This document shows positions 52,783-61,109 of a DNA stretch of 64,000 nucleotides, piece after piece; the stretch's first letter is position 1, and each line of letters opens with the position of its first letter. Under the pieces are notes generated by a model. That model did not search any database and was not told where the DNA came from. It saw nothing but the letters and a program-made list of their open reading frames with translations. Both the position numbers and the translations under genes were made by a program. Origin of the DNA: JAIQFV01 sp041494885 (GTDB taxonomy: Bacteria; Acidobacteriota; Terriglobia; JAIQFV01); contig JBGQBO010000005.1 of NCBI GenBank assembly GCA_041494885.1, positions 62,001 through 126,000 of the forward strand, written 5' to 3'.

Positions 52783-53247
52783 ATGACGCTTAAAGTAACC
52801 TCTGAACAAGTCAAACGCATCAAGGAGCATGCCCGGAATACCTATCCGAATGAGTGTTGTGGCGCTTTGGTGGGACTCACCAGCGGAAACGGCGAAAAGG
52901 AAGTAAAGGAAGTTGTCCAATTGCCCAACAGTTATGAAAAAGAGATGGCCGCCGCACTGGGAATTGATGAGAATGAGCGGGGCAGGCGCAACCGCTACGT
53001 CATCGATCCGAGACACCTCTTCGAGACGGAAAAACAGGCTCGTTCAAAATCCATGTCGATCATTGGCTTTTATCACTCGCACCCGGATCATCCCGCGGCT
53101 CCGTCCAGGTACGATTTGCATGTGGCCAGTACCGGGTATTCTTACGTCATCGTATCGGTGAAACAGGGGCAGCCGGGAGAAATCACTTGTTGGCAAACCG
53201 ACGAAGCTCGCGAAAGATTTGAGTCAGAAGGGCTCATGGAGATTTGA
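52783..53247 (+). CDS. M67 (JAMM/Mov34) metallopeptidase, Mec-like
   Basis: 154 residues with GGGAG before the ATG. The JAMM motif is complete: Glu24 in NECCG, then His98-Ser-His100 in FYHSHPDHPAAPSRYD with Asp111. In Mycobacterium, Mec removes cysteine from the CysO C-terminus after the diglycine. Its placement between the cysteine synthase and the ubiquitin-like/E1 fusion makes the same job likely. It may also cut the fused ubiquitin-like domain free of the E1 part (see findings). 117 bases after the cysteine synthase. Confidence 0.92.
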   Translation: MTLKVTSEQVKRIKEHARNTYPNECCGALVGLTSGNGEKEVKEVVQLPNSYEKEMAAALGIDENERGRRNRYVIDPRHLFETEKQARSKSMSIIGFYHSHPDHPAAPSRYDLHVASTGYSYVIVSVKQGQPGEITCWQTDEARERFESEGLMEI

Positions 53248-53249
53248 GA

Positions 53250-53538
53250 GGTCAGCAGTCAGCTGGCAGCAATCAGCTGTCAGCAATCAGCAGTCAGCTT
53301 TCAAATTTGATCAGTGAGATAACTGCGGCGAAATACAAAATTCCAATGATTTCTCAGAACATGTGAGCCCTCTATTTCGACTCGCCGGTTCAGAACTGAC
53401 TCATATGTGTTGGAACTTGTTATGGGAGCTCCTGGTTGATAGCTGATCGCTAATTGCTGACCGCTGAAAGCTGATAGCTGATTGCTGACCGCTGATTGCT
53501 GACCGCTGAAAGCTGATAGCTGACTGCTGACCTCTGAT
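53250..53538. repeat. Inverted short-phrase repeat, GTCAGCAATCAGC family
   Basis: The left arm 53250-53302 (CAGCAATCAGCTGTCAGC units) and the right arm 53435-53538 (GCTGATAGCTGATTGCTGAC units) are inverted, with a period near 10. It fills the JAMM/E1 gap. Units are degenerate and without equal spacers, so it is not a CRISPR. Confidence 0.75.
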
Positions 53539-53553
53539 TTAGGAGAACAAACC

Positions 53554-55023
53554 ATGGCTGTAAAGATTCTAATCCCGACGCCATTACGCCCGTATGCCGG
53601 CAAAAAAGACTCGGTGGATGTGGACGCTCAGACCGTTAACGACGCATTGCGTTCTCTAACCACGCAATACGGCGACTTGAAGAAACATCTTTACGCGGAT
53701 GATGGAAAGCTCCGGAGCTTTATTAACATCTACGTCAACGACGATGACATCCGGTATCTGCAAAAAGAGGCCACCCCATTGAAAGGTGGCGAGACCATTT
53801 CCATTATTCCCTCCATTGCGGGCGGTTCTTCCGGGGTCGCCGATGCGATCGCCGAGTCAGCCCGGCAACTGAAACTGTCAAACGATGAAATCCTGCGGTA
53901 CAGCCGGCATTTGATCATTCCTGAAGTCGGGATGGAAGGCCAGCTCAAACTCAAGGCGGCCAAGGTTCTCACGATAGGCGCCGGGGGCCTGGGAGCGCCC
54001 TTGGGGATGTACCTGGCCGCGGCCGGCGTTGGAACCCTGGGGATCGTCGACTTCGATGTGGTCGACTTCACCAATCTGCAACGACAGGTGATCCATTCGA
54101 CGGCAGACGTTGGACGGCCCAAGCTGCAGTCGGCCAAGGAGCGACTCAAGGGGATCAATCCCGAGATCAACCTGGTGGGATACGAAGTCAGGCTCTCCAG
54201 CGAGAATGCCTTCGACATTTTCAAGGACTACGACATCATCGTCGATGGGACGGACAATTTCCCCACACGCTATCTGGTGAATGATGCCTGTGTGTTGCTT
54301 GGGAAACCGAACGTCTACGGTTCGATCTTCCGTTTTGAGGGGCAGGCCTCCATCTTTGGAATGCCGGAGTCGCCCTGCTACCGTTGTCTGTACCCTGAAC
54401 CCCCTCCTCCAGGGCTGGTGCCGAGTTGTGCGGAAGGCGGGGTTCTGGGAGTCCTGCCGGGGATCATTGGATGCATCCAGGCCAATGAAACCATCAAGTT
54501 GATTCTGGGGAAGGGCGACACGCTGGCAGGGCGTCTGCTCCTGTTCGATGCCCTGAAGATGAAGTTCCGGGAGTTGAAGCTTCGCCCCGATCCGGACTGC
54601 CCAATATGCGGAAAGAACCGCACCATCCACCATTTGATCGATTACGAACAATTCTGTGGAATCCCACAACAACGAGCAAAGGACCAAGAAATGTCTGCCC
54701 ACTCTGACTTTGAAATCGACGCCCCTGCTTTGAAGCGAATGATCGATGGCAACGAATCCGTGTTCATTCTGGACGTTCGGGAACCGCATGAATTTCAAAT
54801 TTGCCGCATCCCGAACTCTCACCTCATCCCCCTGGGGGATCTTCCCGTCCGCATCAACGAGCTGGATTCTGCCCATCTGATCGTGGCGCACTGCAAGAGC
54901 GGGATGCGCAGTGCGAAGGCCTGTGACTTCCTGCGAAAGTCGGGATTCTCCAAGGTCAAGAACCTCAAGGGGGGCATCCTGGCGTGGAGCGATCAGGTCG
55001 ATCCGACCGTGCCGAAGTATTGA
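53554..55023 (+). CDS. Ubiquitin-like (CysO/MoaD), E1-like (MoeB/ThiF) and rhodanese triple fusion
   Basis: 489 residues; AGGAGAAC precedes the ATG. Domain 1 (1-91) is a CysO/MoaD/ThiS-type ubiquitin-like fold ending in IIPSIAGG with the diglycine Gly90-Gly91 inside the chain. Domain 2 (about 105-370) is a ThiF/MoeB adenylyltransferase: TIGAGGLGAP (142-147 core), DFDVVDFTNLQRQV, GRPK, DGTDNFPTRYLVND, PSCAEGGVLG with a likely catalytic Cys, and zinc pairs CYRC and CPIC. Domain 3 (about 390-489) is a rhodanese with catalytic Cys447 in HCKSGMRS. So one chain carries the sulphur carrier, its activating enzyme and the sulphur donor. MoeZ of Mycobacterium is the E1-rhodanese part; here CysO is fused to its front. 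Confidence 0.92.
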   Translation: MAVKILIPTPLRPYAGKKDSVDVDAQTVNDALRSLTTQYGDLKKHLYADDGKLRSFINIYVNDDDIRYLQKEATPLKGGETISIIPSIAGGSSGVADAIAESARQLKLSNDEILRYSRHLIIPEVGMEGQLKLKAAKVLTIGAGGLGAPLGMYLAAAGVGTLGIVDFDVVDFTNLQRQVIHSTADVGRPKLQSAKERLKGINPEINLVGYEVRLSSENAFDIFKDYDIIVDGTDNFPTRYLVNDACVLLGKPNVYGSIFRFEGQASIFGMPESPCYRCLYPEPPPPGLVPSCAEGGVLGVLPGIIGCIQANETIKLILGKGDTLAGRLLLFDALKMKFRELKLRPDPDCPICGKNRTIHHLIDYEQFCGIPQQRAKDQEMSAHSDFEIDAPALKRMIDGNESVFILDVREPHEFQICRIPNSHLIPLGDLPVRINELDSAHLIVAHCKSGMRSAKACDFLRKSGFSKVKNLKGGILAWSDQVDPTVPKY

Positions 55024-55148
55024 GAGGATTCGTTCCTTGGGGGAGACAGCTTGCTGGGGCGTACGACCCCTGGCGCGAACGCCCCTGCGGATTTATCGGA
55101 TTATTATTTGAGTTCTTCGATATTCCTGATAAGCGCTAAAATCCTTCC

Positions 55149-56423
55149 GTGAGCATCTCCCAACAGATCAAAGCCAAGGCCGCCGCGTTGGGGTTTGCCC
55201 AATGCGGCATCGCGCGGGCAGAGCCCGTTGATGGTCTTGCCAAGCTTCGCTTTCTCAAGTGGCTGGAAGACGGGTTCCAGGGCGGGATGGGCTACATGCA
55301 GCGAGGTCCGGAGAAGCGCATTGACCCGCGCACTGTCCTTGATCACGCCCGGTCAGTCATTTCCGTCCTCATCAATTATTATTCTCCCGAAAGACACCCT
55401 GACGATCAAGATACCGGCGTAATTTCCCGCTATGCCTGGGGACGTGACTACCACCTTACCGTGGAACAGAAGCTGGGCGAGCTCGATGCGTTTCTCTCGT
55501 CCCTCATCACGGGTCACTGCTCCTTGTTTTACGTGGACACGGGTCCGGTGCTCGATAAGTGGTGGGCCGAGCGGGCCGGGCTCGGCTGGATTGGCAAGAA
55601 TGCCAATTTGATCACCCGGGAGATGGGCTCTTGGCTTTTCGTGGGAGAGATTCTTTCCACGCACCCATTTGAAGAAAGCGAATATGACCCGCCCTTCCAA
55701 CATCCCAAAGGCAGAATCTCAACCGACAGGGGGAAAAAAAGGCCGGGCGCTGATCCTGGCGACACTCCTGCTGGCAAGGACACCGGCAAGACTCTCTGCG
55801 GGACTTGCACACGTTGCCTTGAGATCTGCCCGACGCGCGCCATTGTCGCTCCCTATGTCGTCGATGCCCGAAGGTGCATCTCCTATCTCACCATCGAGCT
55901 CCGCGGCCCCATCCCGCGCGAGTTTCGTTCTCTCATCGGAAATCGCATCTTCGGATGCGATGATTGCCAGGACGTCTGCCCTTGGAATCGATTCGCCGTC
56001 CCCACACGTGAGGAGGACTTTCGTCCGGCCGAAGGCAATCTTGTTCCACGACTGGCTGAGCTCTTGACAATGACCCGCGAGGAATTCAATCACCGTTTCA
56101 AGGAAAGCCCAATCAAACGTGCGCGGTACGCGGGCTTCCTCCGCAATGTTGCGGTGGCCCTGGGAAACAGCCATGCGGGCGAAGCGGTTCCGGTTCTTGT
56201 CGATGGACTGTCTCACCCCGAGCCTCTGGTACGTCAACATGTCGCTTGGGCCCTGGGTGAAATCGGCGTCGGGGAAGGTCTGAAGGCGCTCAAAACCCAA
56301 CATCAAAAAGAGGACAACCCCGATGTTCTTGAAGAAATCGCGTGGGCTTTGAGGCAGTCAGGAGGGCCTCAAGGAAGTGCGCCCCAAGCTCCTGAAATCT
56401 CTTCAATCTGGAGGTCAACGTGA
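55149..56423 (+). CDS. queG: Epoxyqueuosine reductase
   Basis: 424 residues; the start is GTG at 55149. Cobalamin-binding reductase part (about 1-180; GLGWIGKNANLITREMGSWLFVGEI), then two 4Fe-4S clusters: CGTCTRCLEICPTRAI (Cys217-220-223-227) and GCDDCQDVCPWN. The C-terminal part has HEAT-like repeats (EAVPVLVDGLSHPEPLVRQHVAWALG). It does the last step of queuosine synthesis on tRNA. A charged insert of about 30 residues (181-215) precedes the first cluster, longer than in most relatives. The next gene overlaps its stop. Confidence 0.93.
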   Translation: MSISQQIKAKAAALGFAQCGIARAEPVDGLAKLRFLKWLEDGFQGGMGYMQRGPEKRIDPRTVLDHARSVISVLINYYSPERHPDDQDTGVISRYAWGRDYHLTVEQKLGELDAFLSSLITGHCSLFYVDTGPVLDKWWAERAGLGWIGKNANLITREMGSWLFVGEILSTHPFEESEYDPPFQHPKGRISTDRGKKRPGADPGDTPAGKDTGKTLCGTCTRCLEICPTRAIVAPYVVDARRCISYLTIELRGPIPREFRSLIGNRIFGCDDCQDVCPWNRFAVPTREEDFRPAEGNLVPRLAELLTMTREEFNHRFKESPIKRARYAGFLRNVAVALGNSHAGEAVPVLVDGLSHPEPLVRQHVAWALGEIGVGEGLKALKTQHQKEDNPDVLEEIAWALRQSGGPQGSAPQAPEISSIWRST

Positions 56424-56899
56424 AGAAGATATTATTCCCCCTGCTGCTCGGGATGCTTGTGGCGATCCCGTGCTTCGCGCAAGACACTGAACAGGCCATC
56501 CGGGAGAAAACGAAAAAGTTTACCAGTGCCATTGTGGCCAAGGACCTTTCGGTGCTTGATGAAATCTTCGATAAGGACCCCGGCAACATTTACTATGACA
56601 TCAACGAAGGTCCCCTAGTGGGATTTCCGCGCCTCAAGCGCGTCTGGACCGCGGCGGTGAGCAATTTCACCATCTCGGTTTTTGACTTTGAGCCGGATAT
56701 GAAGATCTGGTCAAATGGCGACCATGCCGTGCAGGTGGGAAGCTGGAAGCAGACGCAGGTTAACAAGGACGGACAGAGCCGGGAAATTATCGGTCGCGCC
56801 ACCATCCTGTGGCGGAAGGTCGATGGACAGTGGCGCGTGTGGCACTATCATGCCTCCGTGACCCCTGCGAGGCCGTCCCAGAGGCCCCGAGCCGGGTAG
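56420..56899 (+). CDS. Exported SnoaL-like (DUF4440-type) protein
   Basis: 159 residues; GTG start at 56420 with GGAGG five bases upstream, overlapping the queG stop by four bases (GTGA). A signal peptide (1-21, LFPLLLGMLVAIPCFAQ) precedes an NTF2 fold (FTSAIVAKDLSVLDEIFDKD, ATILWRKVDGQWRVWHYHAS). Periplasmic and of unknown function. Coupled to queG, though no functional link is known. Confidence 0.82.
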   Translation: MKKILFPLLLGMLVAIPCFAQDTEQAIREKTKKFTSAIVAKDLSVLDEIFDKDPGNIYYDINEGPLVGFPRLKRVWTAAVSNFTISVFDFEPDMKIWSNGDHAVQVGSWKQTQVNKDGQSREIIGRATILWRKVDGQWRVWHYHASVTPARPSQRPRAG

Positions 56900-57095
56900 A
56901 AGATTGCACCCATAAACGCGAAATCCGAAATAGAGATTTCGTGGAGGGTCGCTGCCTTAAACGCGACCTCAACTTTGGAATCCAGGTGGGTTCAGCCTGG
57001 CCGGGAATGAATCCCAGCAAGGCTCACACTTGACCGGCCTGTGCGGGAAAAATCTTTGCGGTGTGAATGCCCCTTGCAGACGAGCGGTGTTTTCT

Positions 57096-60000
57096 TCAAC
57101 GGGATTGGGAGCTGCCAACAGCGATGGGAGCGGGAGCGGATGCACCGGGAGAGTCTGTGTCGCTGGAAGCCGTTCCTTTGGAGGTCGTATCGGTCACGCC
57201 CTTGTCGGGCACCCCAGCCTTCGCCACATCAGGATTGCCTGGGATCGATAACTTCTGTCCCACGCGAAGGGTCTTGGAAGCAGCCAATTGAGTCTTGTTC
57301 GCCTCGTAGATCAGGTTCCACTTGGTTTCTGTTTTGTAGTACCGCAAAGCCAGGCTTCCAAGGGTTTCTCCCGGCTGGACGACGTGGACTTTCACGGGGC
57401 TTCGTCCCGTCTTATTCAGTTTTGAAACCGGCTCCGGCTCTACGGGAATTTTCAACTCCTGCCCGGGTCTCAACTTCTTGGAAGCGTCGATCTGATCCCT
57501 GTTGGCATTGAAGATCAACGTCCATTTCGTCCTCGTCTGGTAGTACTTCAGTGCAAGGGTCTCGAGGGTTTCCCCGTTCCGGACCGTGTGGATCAACATC
57601 CCACTCTCTGCGGCTTTCGACCATCGGTCAATGTCTTCGAGCGAAGGGCCCTTTCCACCGGTCAGGGCGGAGACGCTCGTCATCTTCCCATTGGGATTCT
57701 CCAGGGTCGACTTGCCATTTCGGGCGACCTCTGAATTGACCCGCTTCCTCGCCCCGGAATTGACGACGGCAGTTCCATTCGGCTCCGCTTTCACGGGTTG
57801 TGGCAGGGTTTGCGATGCCACCAGGAGGCGCCGGTTCGGGCGGGGATTCATCTTCACGACGAACTTCAACCCGGACACCTTTCCCCCGGGGGTGATCTTG
57901 ATCACTTGAACTTCGTCCGAATCAATCGTGGAGAATTCAGGCAGGGTACCGCGATCGATTCGAACCCGGTACTCTCCGCTCGGGATATTGCTGAACTCGA
58001 ATTCTCCATCGGAATCGGTGAACGTCACCTTGTAGGTTTCGTTCAGGAGGATGATGATATTGGAGCTGGGCTGTTCAGGCGCCCTGGTCTCCCCAATTTC
58101 CTTGCGCAGGCCGTCGGAGTCCATTCCGTTGACGAGGACGACCCTTCCAGCAACCCTGCCCAGTTCCAACAGGGGGAATTGAACATCCGCGGTGGCTCGC
58201 TTGGCCACGTTGACGGCCACTCGCGTGTTCGCGCCAGCGTCAAAAGTGGCCGGCAGCGTGAGCAAATCCAACTCCACCGTGTGCTTCCCCACCGGGACGT
58301 TTTTGAATTCAAATCGACCGTGTTCATCGACTGGAACCTTCACCCGCTTATCCAGGATGATCGTAACGTTCGAAACGCCCGATTCATTTTCTCCATCCAG
58401 ACCGTTACGGTCGACGTCGTTAAAGACCAGTCCCGCGATGTTTCCAAACTCATGCGGCTTGCCTGCCAACGCGGAAGCGCCGCCTTCTCGAACCAGGAGC
58501 TCCTGGGGGCGTTCTCCCCACTTGAAGGTCTTCGAAATCCTGAAGGTGAACTGGTAGCGATTGAGCTGCTGGGTCAATAAGAGGTTTTGGAGGTCGCTCA
58601 GATTTTCCGGAGTGACCGTATAGAAGTCCAGGAGGTTCATTTTGTTGGTCGACCGGTTATACTGGCCGTTCACCGAAAACTGAACTCCGTGGGGAAGCCC
58701 CCAGCTGACGCCGCTGTTAAAGGAAGTGTTGTTGAAGCTCGTCGTTCGAACGACCGCCACATCCTGGTTCCAGTTCAACTCTGAATAGAACGACAAGCTG
58801 GGCCGCAAGTTCCAGTTGAATCCCGCGCTCCCGACCAGGCTCAAGTGTTTGTTTTCCTGTTCCTGCTGCTGGGCCTCGCGGAGTGTCCCGCCCGAAACCC
58901 AGAGGTTTGTTCCATTCTTCCAGGTCTTTCGAACCTCAAGCTCCATGCGTTGACGCAGGCTGTGCTGGACTGCCGTGGTGAAGTCAAGGTCGCGGCTATC
59001 CATGTAGCGCACCAGGAACCGCCAGGATTTAACCTGTTGAAGGAACTCCAGGTCCAGGGTGTGGCTGTGGGAAGAGACGAAATTCGGACTGAATTCCTTT
59101 GATTCAACGCTGGCATTACCCACCCGGATATTCAGGGTGCTGTGTGGACGCAGGATATACCGCGCGCCGATGAACTCGTTGTTGATGTGGAGCGCCGTCT
59201 GGGTATGTGAATCAAGCAGGTTGGTCTGAAATTGATTGAACGCTCCATAGAGAGAGAGCTTGTGATTCAACTGGTAGTCGGCGGAGCTGAAGAGCCCTTC
59301 GCGATCCCCCAGATTGAAGAAGCTGAGGGGGAGATAATTGGGTCCCATCCTCTGCCAGGTCACTTCCGCGCTCCCCCGCACGCCCTTGATCTTGGTCCCA
59401 AACAGGTAGGACACGTCGGTCCCATTGGGACGCTCCGTGTCGGAGGATCCTGAAAATCTTGAAACGGAAGATTGACCCATGAACTGGATGTGAGGATTCA
59501 GTTGATAGAGTATGTCCATCGTCGCCAGGGTATCCGATTGGGGAATCATTTGGTCGGTTGAATTCTCGGGGGCAGTGGTTCGCATCAGGCTGGCGCCAAT
59601 CTTCAATTTGGAAGAAACATTGAACACCCCGCGAGCCCCGAAAATATTCTCTTCGCTCAAGCGCAGCGACTCACCGAAGAACCCGTTCATGGCAGCCGCT
59701 TTCCCTCCGAACACCGTAAACGACATCCGGTCGGTGGAGGTGGTCACCCGTCCGCCGCGCAGGTAGGCAAACGGATTAAACAAAGAGTTCAGCCCGAAAT
59801 CGATGTTGTAAGCTGCGAAAGGCTGGTCGCCCGCCGCAATATCAAACTTCCAGTCTCCGAGGTGATAGTCCGACAATTCGAGCATTCCCCGGGTGGGACG
59901 GATAGAATTATTGGTGTTCGCGACATCGAAGGAGGTTTTCAGCAACCCCCAGTTCGGAATGAACTCGTAGGTGTCAACCCGAAGATCCGCATTCGTATAC

Positions 60001-60224
60001 CCCGGAATGGCCAGGGAGAAGAGCGGGTTGTTGAGGATGTTGGAAGACGTTCCGGTGGCGTTGTTATTGAACTGGAACTGGACGGTGGCGCCGCCGGCCT
60101 CTTCGCCCCGAAGAATTTGTGCCGGAATCAACAGGGAGCACAGCATCAGTGCAGCGCAAAGGACTGTTTCCAGCCTGCCCTGCAACTGAGATTGTGTTGT
60201 TGCGATGGTCTTCATGGTCCGCAT
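57096..60224 (-). CDS. Outer-membrane barrel candidate with SdrD-like and two LysM domains
   Basis: 1042 residues. A signal peptide (about 20-42) precedes a beta-rich region of alternating polar/aromatic strands (about 45-600; DWKFDIAAGDQPFAAY, FLVRYMDSRDLDF), likely an outer-membrane barrel. Two carboxypeptidase-regulatory or SdrD-like domains follow: about 605-690 (IAGLVFNDVDRNGLDGENES) and about 695-790. A Ser/Lys linker then leads to two LysM domains near 885-935 and 955-1005 (HTVRNGETLETLALKYYQTR, HVVQPGETLGSLALRYYKTE), which could bind peptidoglycan. It abuts the chaperone gene (TAG-ATG). By position it plays the usher role, but I do not see a canonical usher N-domain. Confidence 0.8.
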   Translation of the reverse strand: MRTMKTIATTQSQLQGRLETVLCAALMLCSLLIPAQILRGEEAGGATVQFQFNNNATGTSSNILNNPLFSLAIPGYTNADLRVDTYEFIPNWGLLKTSFDVANTNNSIRPTRGMLELSDYHLGDWKFDIAAGDQPFAAYNIDFGLNSLFNPFAYLRGGRVTTSTDRMSFTVFGGKAAAMNGFFGESLRLSEENIFGARGVFNVSSKLKIGASLMRTTAPENSTDQMIPQSDTLATMDILYQLNPHIQFMGQSSVSRFSGSSDTERPNGTDVSYLFGTKIKGVRGSAEVTWQRMGPNYLPLSFFNLGDREGLFSSADYQLNHKLSLYGAFNQFQTNLLDSHTQTALHINNEFIGARYILRPHSTLNIRVGNASVESKEFSPNFVSSHSHTLDLEFLQQVKSWRFLVRYMDSRDLDFTTAVQHSLRQRMELEVRKTWKNGTNLWVSGGTLREAQQQEQENKHLSLVGSAGFNWNLRPSLSFYSELNWNQDVAVVRTTSFNNTSFNSGVSWGLPHGVQFSVNGQYNRSTNKMNLLDFYTVTPENLSDLQNLLLTQQLNRYQFTFRISKTFKWGERPQELLVREGGASALAGKPHEFGNIAGLVFNDVDRNGLDGENESGVSNVTIILDKRVKVPVDEHGRFEFKNVPVGKHTVELDLLTLPATFDAGANTRVAVNVAKRATADVQFPLLELGRVAGRVVLVNGMDSDGLRKEIGETRAPEQPSSNIIILLNETYKVTFTDSDGEFEFSNIPSGEYRVRIDRGTLPEFSTIDSDEVQVIKITPGGKVSGLKFVVKMNPRPNRRLLVASQTLPQPVKAEPNGTAVVNSGARKRVNSEVARNGKSTLENPNGKMTSVSALTGGKGPSLEDIDRWSKAAESGMLIHTVRNGETLETLALKYYQTRTKWTLIFNANRDQIDASKKLRPGQELKIPVEPEPVSKLNKTGRSPVKVHVVQPGETLGSLALRYYKTETKWNLIYEANKTQLAASKTLRVGQKLSIPGNPDVAKAGVPDKGVTDTTSKGTASSDTDSPGASAPAPIAVGSSQSR

Positions 60225-61109
60225 CTACTTTTTGACTTCCGGCTGGCTCGAAGGATTCGGTTCCACGCGCGTTTCTGCTTCCAGCAGCTCTTTCAATCCG
60301 ATGTCCAGGCTGCTGACAATCGTAAATCCGTCCGTCGGGAGGATCCCTTTGACCGGCACGAAAACGTCCCGCTCCGACTGCGGGAGGACGACCGAGTCGT
60401 TGATCGGCAGGGTTTCAATCACCTTTCCCTGCTTGTCGAGAATCTTGCTCTCTCCCTTGAACCGGAAGTGAGAGGGTCCGCTGTTCTTCAAAGTGATTCG
60501 CACTCCCACCTGGCCCGTGTTCTTTTCATCAATCACCACCTGCTGGGCGGTGATGGTTCCCTGGGGAGTAGTTTTTCCCACGCGGTCGTAAATGATGGCG
60601 CCGACGCGAGCATTCAAGTAAGCGGCATGTGCGTCTTGTCCCGGCGTGATATTGGGAACCGACTCAATCATGATCGCCGTGTGGTATCCACCGGTGGGAG
60701 TCTCCTTGGGAACCGTGAAAGTGTACCGGATGATCTGGTGACCATGGGGGGCCACATCAAACTCTGCGGGGTTCACTACAATCCAATCACTCATCGAGAA
60801 TTCGGGGGACTTTCCTTTTTTTACGAAGGTGGGACTTCCATCGCGCGTCAGATACCAATCTGCCACCGTCACGCGCATGTGTATATTCTCCGCCGAGTCA
60901 TTGTCCACGGTAATGCCATCAGTCTTGGTCTGCCCCGGCTGAACTTCGTGCTCCGAACGAATTGGAAAAACGCCGATGGCGACATCGGCGCGAAGGGACG
61001 TCATGGATCCGAAGATCACCGCGGCGACAAGCAGCACTCCCAAAAGCCTGACCGCCGATTGAGTGTGCCGTTCAATTCCGATTTTCTTTGTTTCTGTCCC
61101 CGGCATCAT
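60225..61109 (-). CDS. PapD-like periplasmic chaperone
   Basis: 294 residues from the ATG at 61109, with GAGGA four bases upstream; the longer frame lacks a site. A signal peptide (LLGVLLVAAVIFGSMTSLRA, about 22-41) precedes two Ig-like domains. Domain 1 has IGVFPIRSEHEVQPGQTKTD, IVVNPAEFDVAPHGHQIIRY and FTVPKETPTGGYHTAIM, a pattern like pilus chaperones; domain 2 spans about 165-275 (VGVRITLKNSGPSHFRFKGE). Such chaperones complete the fold of incomplete Ig subunits and pass them to an usher. It lies between the subunit genes and the barrel gene. Confidence 0.78.
   Translation of the reverse strand: MMPGTETKKIGIERHTQSAVRLLGVLLVAAVIFGSMTSLRADVAIGVFPIRSEHEVQPGQTKTDGITVDNDSAENIHMRVTVADWYLTRDGSPTFVKKGKSPEFSMSDWIVVNPAEFDVAPHGHQIIRYTFTVPKETPTGGYHTAIMIESVPNITPGQDAHAAYLNARVGAIIYDRVGKTTPQGTITAQQVVIDEKNTGQVGVRITLKNSGPSHFRFKGESKILDKQGKVIETLPINDSVVLPQSERDVFVPVKGILPTDGFTIVSSLDIGLKELLEAETRVEPNPSSQPEVKK

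Noticed and set aside
53250..53538. CRISPR-like array
   Set aside because: Units are about 10 bases, degenerate and contiguous; there are no equal spacers and no cas genes. It is an inverted phrase repeat.
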